Positions 45,928-57,394 are shown, counted from the stretch's first letter. The stretch: 64,000 nucleotides of DNA from Podocnemis expansa (GCA_007922195.1 ML682120.1:389899-453898), one strand, 5' to 3'. Numbers and translations: made by a program. Notes: generated from the letters alone by a model not told the origin.

Positions 45928-46178
45928 TTTCAAGTTACAAGCTGGGGTGGTCCAGGCTGGATATTAGGAAAAACTTCCTTACTAGGCGAGTGGTGAAGCA
46001 TTGGAATAAGTTGCCTAGGGAGGTGGTGGAATCTCCATCTCTGGAGGTGTTCAAGTCCCAGCTGGACAAAACACTGACTGGGATGATCTAATGGGAGTGG
46101 TCCTGCTTTTTTTGGCAGGGGGTTGGACTAGATGACCTCATGGGGTCCCTTCCAACCCTATGATTCTATGATTCTATT
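45928..46178 (+). mobile_element. CR1 3' end inserted in the 3' UTR
   Basis: About 250 bases covering the last ORF2 codons ([17 protein letters not shown] reading, near 45950) and the ATTCTATG tail, closely similar to the CR1 at 33780. It lies between the truncated EDMTF coding exon and its poly(A) signal. Confidence 0.88.
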
Positions 46179-46473
46179 TCTTTCTTTCTTTAATTTTGCT
46201 ACCAAAATTGTACCCTAGAGAAGCAGTTTAGTGCTTTGCTCATATTGTGTTTTTCCTCATTTGTCCCTCAGTGCAATTAAACAAGTACCCTGAAGTGGTT
46301 ACAAATTGGACTTGAACATCAAACTCTACAGCCGCCATGAAGGATGAAAACATCTGTTTTGAAATGTATCACCTGTGAATGAATGATTCACTGTTAATTC
46401 TCAGGAAACTCTGCATATAGAGTTTTTGTTTTACATTCTTTGTCTATTCCTGTGTACTCCCCTCCTAATTCAC

Positions 46474-46479
46474 ATTAAA
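46474..46479 (+). terminator. Likely poly(A) signal of the truncated EDMTF gene
   Basis: ATTAAA in TTCACATTAAACTCATTCTGC, near-identical to the reverse complement at 50647 and 18237. The flank to 46690 matches 28950-29150. Confidence 0.55.
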
Positions 46480-46689
46480 CTCATTCTGCATCGTATCAGT
46501 CTTCTGGTTTTTCCTTCTGCTCCATTCCTATTTACCAGCTCCTGTTGCCCTAGTCACAGACTTTCTTAACTGCCTGAGTCCAATCAAAATCCATGTGAGT
46601 GAGGCTTGTGAATATCTTGGTGAGTCTGGCCCTGGGGAAAATAATTCACTCCAGGGGACGGAGTCCATGTATATGCCCTACAGATTTGC

Positions 46690-47470
46690 ATTTGAGCCTA
46701 TAGTAAGAAGAGAATAAACTATGGCAAGACTCAGTAATGCATCAGAGCGGTATTAGCCCTGTTGTTCCCTTCTTTATAGAAACTAAACCAAATAGGGTGT
46801 TCAGTATTCCTGTATATTTAGTAAACCTAGACATTTTCGGTCGTGGTTCAATGTTTTATGGAGAAAACATGAAAAATACTAGAAGTTCCTATATGCAGTC
46901 CAAAACCCTACTAGACATCACCTACCAACCTTCTGGGGTCCTAGAAGGCCCAAGTCTTTACAACTTTCTGCTAGTTTGGGGAGCCCCTTGGACACCAGCT
47001 CTGACTATTTCTTGGATTACAAAGAATTTCTGAAGTCAGTTCACACCCAGCCTTTTGATAACTCCTTCCTTTCTGTTATTCTCTGGGAAATTCATTCTCA
47101 ATTAGTCTGTGCAAGCCTCATCCCCTCCCCCCACAACTGGCACCTCTGCAGGTGTTGCTAGTTGTGAGTAATTTACTTCAGTCACCTCTCACTGTTCTGG
47201 GGGAGCTGTAACACCCCTCACTCCTACAGCAGAAGCATTCTTATATACAGTTCCTGGCTCGCACTAACACACAAACTTTATACAATGTTTCCCAAATGGT
47301 AGTGCATGAGCTTCAGTATCTGTCACAATTACTGTGCAAGTTTGAGAACAGTGGTAACCACAAACACTGAGAAAACACAATTACATCATTTGAAAGAGTG
47401 ACGTGCAGCATAATTTGTTTTGTAACTCAGAGGGACCTGAAGAACAAAGGTGTCTCAGATCCTCAAGAAG
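46690..47470. other. Intergenic, no gene seen
   Basis: Ordinary AT-rich DNA between two units. The part near 47330-47470 (CACTGAGAAAACACAATTAC) aligns with the flanks just upstream of the promoters at 27025 and 42803. Confidence 0.35.
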
Positions 47471-47479
47471 GACTGAGAA

Positions 47480-47560
47480 ATTGTATCCAAGCTCTAGTGA
47501 CTCAGGGCTATTTTAACTACCTCTCTTGACCTATTTTCCCTGGTGAACTGAATAAATCTG
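47480..47560 (+). pseudogene. Ghost promoter and exon 1 of an EDC unit
   Basis: Homologous to exon 1 of the EDMTF genes (TTAACTACCTCTCTTGACC, then CTGGTGAACTGAATAAATC). The TATA position reads TTGTATCC and the GT donor has become AT. No acceptor or coding exon follows before 49.1 kb. A near-twin in reverse lies at 60810-60900. Confidence 0.55.
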
Positions 47561-47599
47561 ATGTGACTCACTCCTTGTAACTCTTGAGGCATTGCATTA

Positions 47600-48470
47600 C
47601 TGATTGTCATTTCAAACTGATTCTGGCACATGCACTCTTATTCTCACGAAGTATTAGACTTACTGTGGGACCTTGGACAGGTCATTTCGTCAGAGCTTCA
47701 AAGTCTGTAAACTGGGAAAAGGGATAGTTATCTGCATCGCCATCCAGGTGTAAGGAGATATAATCAATGTTTTGGATACATAAAAATAAGAGCTCTAAGC
47801 ATATTGAAAATTATTTCCTCACCTGTTATTGGATAGTATAGCATACAGTCCTATTCCAGAAGGAACACATTAACTTACTTTTCTTGCTCACATTTGGCAC
47901 CTTTAATGCTATAAAGATTTGTCTCTAACTAGCAAGTCTCTTACATCATGGGAAAGTGGAAGTCATTAAGAACGTGACTTTCCTCATACTCTCCCAATAT
48001 CCTGCTCAGCACAGCAGGCCAGAATTTTTTGAAAAAAATTTACTTCCAGTTTTCTCTCAACTAAACTATCCAGCCTCTAGCACAATACTTATTGACTTTT
48101 TTGTCTTTTAGTATTCTCCCTTTTCCCAGTTTTCTGGGTTTTGTGTAAAAATAAAGATACAATCGTTAAAAAATTACCTTTTAAGAATGCAAATTTAAAC
48201 AGGAGTTGATTTATATGTGTGCCTGCTATGCCAGGCTATGGTACCTCATGGTCAGTAGCCTGATAACGAAATCTGAATTTCAAGCCTTGTATGTTGCTTA
48301 TTTTACCTTCATCAGAATAAAACCAGGCAAAGCCTAACAGAAACAGTGGCCTAAGGAGCTTCTTCATTATACACCTATTAATGGTACCTAGTGATAGAAA
48401 AGATAGAATGCTTAAAGCCACACAGTTACTGACACTTTAGTGAATCACTTGGAGCCCCCATCTTTTCCAG
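47600..48470. other. Intergenic, no gene seen
   Basis: AT-rich, no repeat ends or coding signal recognised. Confidence 0.3.
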
Positions 48471-48474
48471 CAGA

Positions 48475-48850
48475 GGATTCACAGGCTTTCTTGTGGTACA
48501 CACACCAGCACTCTTTATTTACAGTGCCCTTTAGCAGCCAAACTTCAGTCCTCCTGGCCCTGAGACACTAGAGTCCTCCCCTCAAACAGCCCAGCAACAA
48601 ACTGGCAGAAGAGAGGGAGAATGTATACATACTCTCCCCATGCTTTTCTTCCCCATCCAACTTATATCTTCTTGCACTCAGGGGGAACAGCTGTTCTTGA
48701 TTGCTGATTTAGTATTAACTCAGCCAGGCCCTAATCATCTCAGGCAGCTTTGGGGCCTCACTGGCTTACTCTCATCCAAGCTCACGTGGCTGGGAAGAAG
48801 TGAGGGTAGAGGTACTGAAGGATTTAGCTTCCTCCATTCTGCTACAGACA
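48475..48850 (-). mobile_element. Possible LTR-like fragment
   Basis: On the minus strand a start-like TGTAGCAGAATGG (48845) is followed 330 bases later by AATAAA (48514-48519) in GTAAATAAAGAGTGC, a spacing typical of an LTR. Matching ends and a target duplication were not found. Confidence 0.3.
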
Positions 48851-49288
48851 CCAAGGTCTTTTTGTCCCTCTGTAAAGGGCCTTACAGTGAGAACTGATAA
48901 CATTCTTCTGAGCTCATTGGACTGGGATTGATAAGTGTATCTGAAGGATATCCAGAGCTTTGTCTATGCATAAGCATCGCATATAGGAATGCAGTCTGAT
49001 TGTTTAAATCCAGGTGATGAAAGGCCTACATGAAGGCAAACTCAAGTAAATGCAGTGGAAAAACAGGAGCCCCTTAGGGCTGTCTAGTAAGAAACAGGAA
49101 GAACTCAGGAATATGTGAGAGAATAAGAGAATAGTGTGGGCGTGTCCATACACAGTCATTAAATCAAAATAATGCAGATTATTTTGATTTAAAAGATTGC
49201 AGGTCCACACTATGTTTCCTTATATCAAGATAAGGAGCTCCCTTATCTTGCAATAAGGAAAGTCATTTTGATATAATAAAACCTAGTA

Positions 49289-49656
49289 CAGCTAGTCCTC
49301 ACTTAGTGACCTACTCGTTTAGTGACCCCTCAGAGTTATGACCAGCTCTCTGATGAGTTGGTATTATGGCGATGTACGAGAACTCGCATCAACTCTCTCA
49401 GATTACCTATATTTACAGTACACTATGCAAACTAAGTTCAGTATATTAGAGCTTAAAACATTTAAAATATATATTAAAAATGTTATAAATGATGCAAAGG
49501 TGACATTAAAACTATCTACCGATGGTTGAAAAACCCACTACCAGTAAAGTACATTATGCCTGAAATACCGGTAAGGGCTGCTCCTCGTTTAGTGACCAAT
49601 TCGTTTATCAACCGGGTTTCAGGAACGGAACCCGGTCACTAAGTGAGGACTACCTG
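49289..49656. mobile_element. Tigger/pogo-like MITE (TSD TA)
   Basis: Ends CAGCTAGTCCTCACTTAGTGACC and its inverted counterpart (23 bases; the right arm reads GGTCACTAAGTGAGGACTACCTG) differ at one position. They are flanked by TA on both sides, as in Tc1/mariner-type elements. The interior is 368 bp and non-coding. Confidence 0.82.
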
Positions 49657-49707
49657 TATTATATCAAAATGATGGTTAAATTGAAACTGTTATTTTGAAA
49701 TAACACT

Positions 49708-50131
49708 GGGTATGTCCACATGTCTCTTTTATTTTGAAATAACACTGGTTATTTTGAAATAAAAAAGATTAGGTCCACACGACGTTTTCTTATTTCGAAA
49801 TGACAGGCTCCGTCATTTCGAAATAAGAACCATCATTTCGAAACAGCTTAAATCCCTTTCATTCCGAAACAGCTGTTATTTCGAAATGGTTATTTCAAAA
49901 TAAGGCCGTTTGGACATGTTGTTTCAAAACAACACCATTGTTTCAAAACAACTGTTTTGAAACATGTCCAAATGGCCTTATTTCAAAATAACCGTTTCAA
50001 AATAACAGCCGTTTTGATAGCAGGCTTTCCCTTATTCTGAAATAAGTCATTTCAAAATAAGGGTTTTATTTCAAAATACGTCATTTTGAAATGACTTATT
50101 TCGAAGTAAAACTTTGTGTGTAGACATAACC
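49708..50131. mobile_element. Nested palindromic MITE-like element (TSD ACT)
   Basis: GGGTATGTCCACATG and TGTGTAGACATAACC are inverted ends, with ACT on both sides (49705-49707, 50132-50134). The whole interior is TTTCGAAA/TTTTGAAA palindromes. Confidence 0.72.
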
Positions 50132-50646
50132 ACTCTGTGGACGTGTTATTTCAATTTAACGCTTTTGCTCTTCTCCTTCCTAGGGTGCTGTCCTTTTTCT
50201 ATATATTGGGTGGGGACATGAACAGTTGAATCAATTTACATAAATAGATTTAACCATGTATGTGTGGACATAGCCTTTAAGTCTATCTGGAATATACCAA
50301 GTGCCTGTTATTACTATTGAACTATAACTGAATATGTCTAGATAGTCTGAACTAAAAGGAATACCGAACACCCTATCTCAGTTAGTTGGTACAAAAAGAA
50401 GAACTGCAGGGATAATGCTTTAGTTAGGATTTACAGACTTAACGAGGGAGCAGGAGCTGGTGGCCTGCCTTAGAGTGAGTTTTTACCCACCCCCTGAGAT
50501 TCACAACAGTATTTAGGTGCCTCACTCACATGGCTTTCAGTGTGAGTCAGGCACCTATATAGATATGTGAATTTGGGCCACGATGGTTGGTAAATGAAGA
50601 ATGTAGCAAAAAGGAAAACCAGAAGACTGATGTGATGCAGAATGAG

Positions 50647-50652
50647 TTTAAT
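50647..50652 (-). terminator. Likely poly(A) signal of the second minus-strand EDMTF gene
   Basis: The minus strand reads ATTAAA in TTCACATTAAACTCATTCTGC. The flank 50280-50640 aligns with 17850-18235. Confidence 0.6.
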
Positions 50653-51386
50653 GTGAATTAGAAGAGGAGTACACAGGAACAGACAGAAAGAATGAAAAAT
50701 AAAAATATCTATTTCAGGGGTTTCAAGTTAGGTAACAATGAATCATCTGTCTCCAAGTAATACATATGACTCCAGATGTTCTTCTTTCTATATGTCAGCC
50801 GTAGAGTTTGACATTCCAGTTTAATTTGTTACTGTTTTCAGGTATTTGTTTCATCCCACTCAGGGTTACATGAGACAGCACAATATGAGCAGAGCACTAC
50901 ACTGCTTCTCCATGACACATTTTCAATAGCAGAATTAAAACCAGAAACAAATAGTACACATTTATGATAAAGTTAGAAAAGCCAGGGCCTAATTCTGATT
51001 GAAACAAAGACACCCCACCCCCACCCTCGTGCATGACTCTATAAGGAGCCATCAAGTGAATGTAAATGTTAATTCTGCCAAACTTGAAGCCCCTGGTTCA
51101 CATACACTCAGAAAGTGGCCTAAAGGAGCCTTCATGGAATCAAGATTCAGGCTGTCAGAGAATTATAGATGTGGGTCACGTGGGGAACATTAGAGGAAAC
51201 AGTCATAAAGTATAACCTGGGAAATACAGATATGGGGTAGTTTCATAGAGCTACTGAGCATTCACAGCTCCCATTGAATGATCAGTGCTCAGTGTTTCTG
51301 AAAGCCATTCCCCAGACACTCAGCCATGAAGCCACATCTTGTTTTTCATTTCCTTGTTCTTTCTCTCCAGTCTATTCCTGCTGTGC

Positions 51387-51599
51387 TTAGCAGGGCCACC
51401 ATTTTCCATAGCCACAGCCATGGCCCCATTGGGAAGAGTATGGGTAGTAGCAACCATAGCCATGGCCATGGCCCCATCTGGATTGCCCCCCATAACTCCA
51501 TGGCCTGGAGCAACCATAATGGCCCCTGGAACCATGCCAGCTCCCATGACACCAGGGGTTACAATAGAATTCATCATTAAAGTTTTCCTCGAAAGTCAT
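51387..51599 (-). CDS. EDMTF: EDMTF-like epidermal differentiation protein (70 aa)
   Basis: Predicted cornification protein. Exon 2 begins at 51620 after GTTTCAG and the ATG is at 51599. The head MTFEENFNDEFYC is acidic, unlike the His-rich heads of the other two intact genes, so this is a distinct subtype closest to the truncated plus-strand copy at 45309. The middle has WCHGSWHGSRGHYGC and a GHGHGYGC stretch. The tail YYPYSSQWGHGCGYGKWWPC is almost identical to its relatives. It has no stop or frameshift, and no membrane or catalytic motif. The gene runs from the TATA box at 52705 to about 50647 with a 1019-bp intron. A long open frame on the opposite strand (51339-51668) is a shadow of the Gly/Tyr repeats. 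Confidence 0.83.
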   Translation of the reverse strand: MTFEENFNDEFYCNPWCHGSWHGSRGHYGCSRPWSYGGQSRWGHGHGYGCYYPYSSQWGHGCGYGKWWPC

Positions 51600-52257
51600 C
51601 TTCCTTTATTGGAGGCAAACCTGAAACACACAGCAAGGAAAAGAGTCAGCATAATGCTTTACAGCTAGTGGAATAAACGCACCAATACTCAGTTACTTGT
51701 GTTGGAGGCCATGGAGAGAAAGATGGAGCAAGGAAATGATCACCTAGACCTTGATTCCTGGCTACATGTTCCTTCCCATTTCTCCTGCTAATTGTCTTAT
51801 TTCACTCATTCTTAACCTCCCTTTTAAGCAACCCTTTGTTTCCTTAGCCATTCTTTAAAAGGGGGGGGGTGATAAAGTAAACATAAGGTATAGGCTGTTT
51901 CTGTCTTGAATAAACATGATTTTTATTCTCATTTACCAAAAGGTTGATGTGGAGTCTGGCCAGGATAAAGGTAACATTGTTAATGTCATAACAAATAAAC
52001 ATAATAATGTTAGTGTCTTTGTGAGGATTTAGCCTCAGCATAGAGATGAGTCTTTTCTGGAAACCAGAATGTGGTTCTTTAGCTTCTAAAGCTAGGGAGT
52101 CAGGAATACTTGCTAATAAATGAATGGAAAATATTAACTTCCTACAAAAACACAGATCAAGACCAGATTAAATTTACTCAATTACATTGCCTTCAATGGA
52201 GCTATTGCTAATTTACACCAGCCTTAGATGTGCTTCTAAAATTCTTAGTTACACACA

Positions 52258-52400
52258 AGAATAAAGGAATTGTCAGATTAGGTCAGACCGGTGGTCCATT
52301 TAATCCATTTTGCTGTCTCAGAGTCTGGCATACAACCTGCTTCCAGATGAAGTGGAAGGACACTGAATTAGTCATTTGTGGACGGAAAGTGGAAAAGGTT
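52258..52400. repeat. Old interspersed repeat in the intron, shared with the first EDMTF gene
   Basis: GGTCAGACCGGTGGTCCATTT and then GCTGTCTCAGAGTCTGGC is a familiar amniote interspersed repeat. A diverged copy sits at the same intron position of the other minus-strand gene near 19815-19860 (CCCACTGGTCTTTTTAGCTC), so it was inserted before the genes duplicated. Confidence 0.5.
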
Positions 52401-52639
52401 TTTCCTCAAAGTCCTTATTACTTGGAAAACCTGTCAACACATGCATTGCTCTGCAAATCCCACATTAGCTTCTAAAGAATGAATCCAATGATGCCTGCAA
52501 TTTACAAACTGAGAAAAAACAGAAACTCCTAAGCATTGTAAGAATCCCAGAGTCTGTGTGCATGATTACGTCCTAAATTAAAACAATCACTGATGTGACA
52601 CCTCGATAGTTATATTGAGATTGATTCAAATCAACTTAC

Positions 52640-52705
52640 CCAGTTCACCAAGGAAAGTAAGTCATGAGAAGTGTTTAGAAGAGCTGGATTCAAAGAGCTT
52701 TTATA
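52640..52705 (-). promoter_or_regulatory. EDMTF: TATA box and non-coding exon 1 of the second minus-strand EDMTF gene
   Basis: The minus strand reads TATAAAA at 52705-52699. Exon 1, starting near 52672, ends at 52640 before the donor GTAAGT (52639-52634). The leader and the first intron bases match the gene at 20237 (TTTC[C/T]TTGGTG, ACTGGGTAAGT). Confidence 0.75.
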
Positions 52706-52739
52706 CTGTTTGTCTTGCTGCATGGAGGACCTCAGACTC

Positions 52740-54300
52740 ATACACATGAGGTTTCATAACTAATAAAGACCAATTATGTTGTATGTCATTCTTTTAATTG
52801 ATATAATTTTTTCTTGTGTGTGTGATCATTAATCTCTTCTTAAGCTCGCACAGCATAATATGCACATTACAGCCTGTGCTAAAAGCTTTATGAATGAACT
52901 CTATTGCTGGAGTTATTTTCCTGACTTCATTGGCGTCACCCAGAGAATGAGTCTGATGAAAATTCAGAATTGCACCTGCGCATCACTGTCATGTACAGGA
53001 GTCCTATCTGGTCTTTGAAATCCATGCTGGTGTTGGCTAGAGATATGATAGTATTTACCTTTGCAGTTCCTTAGAGTCAGCTAGCCTTTTTTCTGCATGC
53101 TCAACACATTCTCCCATAATGCAGCTAAATTAATACACATTGAAATGAATGATCATTAATCCATTGACTTCAGTGGAGCCTTCTTGTGAAGCTATGCATT
53201 TTAAATTAACTTTGGCAGCAGAGCAATGCAGGGACTATAAACCACATTAATCCCACTGCAGCATTCAAAAATAGGTTTTCTCAGACCCCTAAGTTTTCAC
53301 AGCCTATCATGCCTAAATTTTGATCTCTGCCCTGGAGTGAATTTCCCCTTAAAGTAATTAACAATGCAGTTCTTGACAGAGCTCAAGTTATATCATCAAT
53401 GCTGTGACATTAGCCTCATCACCTTTTCAGAACCACTCGGGGCTAGTGGAACCATGTTTCAGTGATTTTCAGTTATAATGCTAATCCAGACTCTGATCAA
53501 CCAGAGGTCACACTTCCAGATCCTTCTTTTGCAGAAAGTGTTCCAACTATATTTACATGGTTATATATGCTCCAGATAGTGGTTACTCTAACCAGGGAAA
53601 GAGAATCAGCATTTCTTTGATTTTAGCTGTTACTGTAGTCAACAGACTTGGAAAGATTTACATCATCTGAGCGTCTGGCCCATAAACTATAAAATGGAAT
53701 TTTATACAATAAAGAAACATACAGATGCTATTTTATGAAAATCAGATTGCCACAAGTTCTGAGACTATGAAACATGACCTGATAGAAATAAGAGATCTTG
53801 ACCTCCATTTTTAAAAAGTGACCCTGTTGTTCAAAACTGGGACAGCTCCCAAGAATGAATTATTAACATTATTATTAGACAACACTTTGGTCATGTAACA
53901 CTGTCATGAGTGTCTGTAAAGTTCCTTGGTATCATGAATTCTGAGGAAGCCTTACAAAAAATCTAGCATGAATGTTACCCTCATTTTATATTCGGAAAAA
54001 CAGAGCCACACTGTTGAAGGTCAAACAAGTAGCTAGTTGAAGAGACAGAAATAAAACCCTTACTACTTACAACTCACACCACGTTATGCTCTGAAATGAA
54101 CACTATTAAACTGCATTACAAGACAACTTAGCAATGTGTGGTGCTGACTTCTTAATAACATTTTGTATTTTTGTATTCCCAATATGCAATATACATGACT
54201 GTGATTGTTACAGAGACTCAATCATGCTGTTGTTTCTTTGGGTAGCTTCTAAATGAATCATCTTCTCACCCATGCATAAGCAAAAACCAGACAAATAAAT
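52740..54300 (-). other. Upstream flank of the second minus-strand EDMTF gene
   Basis: No gene is seen. Aligns piecewise with 20320-22500, including TCAGCATTTCTTTGATTTT (53605) and the shared upstream block near 53805. Confidence 0.45.
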
Positions 54301-54304
54301 TTCC

Positions 54305-54628
54305 AAAATGATAGCCGTGTTAATCTAGTCCAGCAAAAAAACAAAAAACAAAACAAAACAAAACAAAAAACAAACAAACAAACAAAAAAAACAAGGAGTC
54401 GTGTGGCACTTTAAGACTAACAGATTTGTTTTTCGCATGAGCTTTCGTGGGAGAAAATCCCACTTCGTCAGACGCTTCGAAGATGGGTGAACTTACAGAC
54501 TGGAATGAAAATAAGTGAAAGGGGGTGTAAATGAAGCATCTGACGAAGTGGGATTTTCTCCCACAAAAGCTCATGCGAAAAACATCTGTTAGTCTTAAAG
54601 TGCCACACAACTCCTTGTTTTTTTCAGA
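54305..54628. mobile_element. Penelope-type terminal blocks in a long inverted repeat
   Basis: From the head GATAGCCGTGTTAATCTAG (54310) through an A-rich CAAAA microsatellite, a block at 54395-54480 is repeated in inverted form at 54537-54622 (for example CCCACTTCGTCAGACGCTTC against GAAGCATCTGACGAAGTGGG) around a loop of about 55 bases. This is the same block as at 62117 and 62765. Confidence 0.55.
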
Positions 54629-54639
54629 TAGATAAAGTG

Positions 54640-55405
54640 TCTTTAACTGGGGGTTTTCTATACATGCAGCTAATAATTCTCCAAAAGAAATGGCATATGT
54701 ATATTGCATAGTTGTCCATTCTTGAGTAATATCACCATCTTCAATTAAGAATTCAAATATCAAGAACTTTGTGATAAAACACCTTCCATTCCTCACTCCT
54801 CTCTATATGACTGTGACTATAAAGCAAAATCTCAAATCTAAACCCATTTTTCCATCAACATATTTTATCATCTCCTTCAGCAATGTGAACTATGAACCTG
54901 TTCCATCTACATTAGCTGAGGTTACAGTTAAGATTTATTTCATAGAATGAGCCAGATACCCCACACAGTCTCTGGGTAATTTTTTCTTTTGTTCTATGGA
55001 AATACTTCCCAATGATGGATCACAGTATCCCACTGATCATGAATAATTTCAGGTGCCCCAGATAATTTCAGGTACTAAGGTATAGTGTGCCCTTTCCTCT
55101 TATCCCTGAATTCCCTTCTTTTTATGACTGTGACTCAGTTATCAGGATTCACACTTCAGCAACTGTAAGAGACTTCCAATGAACTCTTTCATTTCTTGTA
55201 ACTTTGTATTGAGTTTTGCAATCATATAACACCAACAAACAACCTTGAAATTTACATACTGGTCATTCTTCTCATTTTCATATATGCAGAAAGCATAGTT
55301 AAAGTGTATCACAACATTATTTAGTGTATCATTATTTAAGCTTAGGTTAGAAGATGATTCCTCCAAAAAGTTTCCAAACAAAAGGAAAGAACCAGTTAAA
55401 ACCCA
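54640..55405. other. EDC-unit distal flank, no gene seen
   Basis: Aligns with 25030-25500 (TTCTCC..CAATGTG, GCCAGATACC) and in part 35230-35600. Non-coding. Confidence 0.4.
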
Positions 55406-55407
55406 AG

Positions 55408-55807
55408 GGCTGTGTTCACACACATGCATTATTTCGATACAAGCTGTGTCGAAACAACTTGTATCGAAATAATGTCTTATTTTGAAATAACTTAATTCGA
55501 ATTAACAGTTTAATTCGAATTAAGGAAAAAGCTCAAAGCGAAATAGCAGTTTTAGGCAACAGTTATTTCGAAACAAGTCACTGTTGTTTTGAAACAACAT
55601 GTTCAGACTGCATTGTTTCGAAACAATTGTTTCAAAACAACGTTGTTTCGCCCCCAAATGGGGTTTAAGTTGTTTCGAAACAACGCCGTTGATCCGAAAC
55701 TATGGGTGCCATTGTTTTGAAACAACCATGCGTCGTGTGAACAAGGTATTTCTTATTTCAAAACAACCTCTGTTGTTTTGAAATAAGAGTGCTGTGTGAA
55801 CACAGCC
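55408..55807. mobile_element. Palindromic element of TTTCGAAA type (TSD AAG)
   Basis: GGCTGTGTTCACACAC and GTGTGAACACAGCC are inverted ends with AAG on both sides (55405-55407, 55808-55810). It is filled with TTTCGAAACAAC palindromes. Confidence 0.78.
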
Positions 55808-55899
55808 AAGGATCCTTCCTTCTATGAACAATTCTCATATTGGTTTCCAACACTGTGGTAGCTGGACTAATCCTGAAGTATTAGAGGGGCAAGATGAGT

Positions 55900-57390
55900 A
55901 AGTTAATATCTTTTGTAGGTGAAAGATACAAGCTGCGAAACTTTCACAGAGCTCTTCTGCATGAGCTCAAAAGCTTCCAGAAGTTGATCTATAAAGATAT
56001 TACTTTACCCACCTTTATCTTGTTAGTGACATATTTGGAAGCCAAAACAGTGAAGGGTTTAGTTTCAGCATCAATAAGTGGTTAGTATATGTCATCAAGA
56101 TGACTATTCTTTATTTCTGACTTTATCTACTTTCTCTGTGACTTTCATCCCAATATGCCTCTATTTATTTGTACATAAAACTGCAGTGATAATGTGCTAG
56201 TGGGTGTTGTATTTCCGGAGGACTCCTGTTATCAAAGGACTTCATGAACATTCATTAAAGTTTTTAATGTCCAAGTATTGTTATATTAACAGTTTGGTAC
56301 TGGAAGATACTTTCACATGGAGTAATAACAGATTCACTTTAAAAAATTCATGTCAAGGTGATTCATGTCATTCTCAGATTTTGTGTATATTCAATCTCCA
56401 CTAAAAAGGAGATTGCATTTGCTTTTAGGATATCAATTTATTTTAATATTCAAGACCAGGAAATCTATCTACAGAGATAAGCAAAGCTCCACAGAATTCA
56501 AAGATGTTCAGGATATTTGAATTAAAATAAGGATCTTCAACCGTCACTGTTTAAAGGAACCAATCTCTTGCAGGGGAAGCTGTTACACTTTAAAAATCAT
56601 TCTCATCATGGTAAGAAAGCTTTCTGCAAGCTCAGGACTTTGCAGCATGTCCTAAACCAAGTCAGACTGAATTAATCTAATCTTATAGCACATTTATAGC
56701 CGAAAAAAAGGTGGTCATATCTTCATCTTTCCTGGGTTTCATCTGAGGCAGTGGTTCTCAACCTGGGGTTCTGGGACCCCCAGGGGTCCGCAGACATATT
56801 GCAGGAGATCCGCGGAGCCTCTCCTTACCAGGGCCGGAATCCAGCTGCAGCCCCAATGCACTCTGCCAGGCCTGCCTTTCCCTGGCCATTGCTGTACCCG
56901 AGCAGGGGGATGAGGCCACAGCGGCTCCCTGGGAGGGGCAAGGGCAGAGGGCCATAGCCACCACAGCTCGGCTCCCCGCTGGCCCAGGCCATGGTGGTAG
57001 CAGTGCTGCTCACCAGCCATCCCAGAGGCACTGCCAGAGTGGCACGGGCCAGATTACATAATCAGTCAGGGGGGACGCAAAGATTTTTTTTTTTTTTTTG
57101 TTAAAAAGGGATCCTCAGCCTGAAAAGGTTGGGAACCACTGATCTGAGGCTTTAACAGCTGCATTTTCCAGCAAGGAGAGAGGTATCTTGCCTGTTGCTG
57201 GACTGAGATCATGTTACTGATACTTCAGGTGTTTCAGGGTACATCTCAAAGACTTTATAAAATGCTGAAATGATTGTTTCTATCCACCACCATTCTCTAC
57301 CTTACCACATGAGCAACCCTGCAGTAGACAATACAATGAGCATCTGAAAGAATCTTCCTGAGCTCACAGCATTGGTGACATAACTTGAGG
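55900..57390 (+). other. Upstream flank of a gene-less EDC unit
   Basis: Matches 25570-26400 and 35810-36410, including the shared upstream block near 56320. It proceeds to CACAGCATTGGTGACATAAC (57366) and stops where other units lead into a promoter. A hAT element interrupts it. Confidence 0.55.
56749..57141. mobile_element. Non-autonomous hAT transposon (TSD ATCTGAGG)
   Basis: Ends CAGTGGTTCTCAACC and GGTTGGGAACCACTG, with exact octamers ATCTGAGG at 56741-56748 and 57142-57149. Interior is GC-rich and non-coding, 393 bp. Confidence 0.9.
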
Positions 57391-57394
57391 TGCA

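Larger units (their letters stand above)
49138..50275. mobile_element. Palindromic MITE-like element carrying two nested transposons
   Basis: The outer ends GGGCGTGTCCATACAC and TGTGTGGACATAGCC are inverted. The elements at 49289-49656 and 49708-50131 sit inside it, so it is the oldest of the three. Confidence 0.6.

Noticed and set aside
54305..54628. Cryptodiran tRNA-derived SINE as the identity of the recurrent GGAGTCCTGTGGCAC block
   Set aside because: No tRNA A and B boxes could be read, and at 62 kb the block bounds a Penelope-like body in inverted orientation. Kept as an alternative only.
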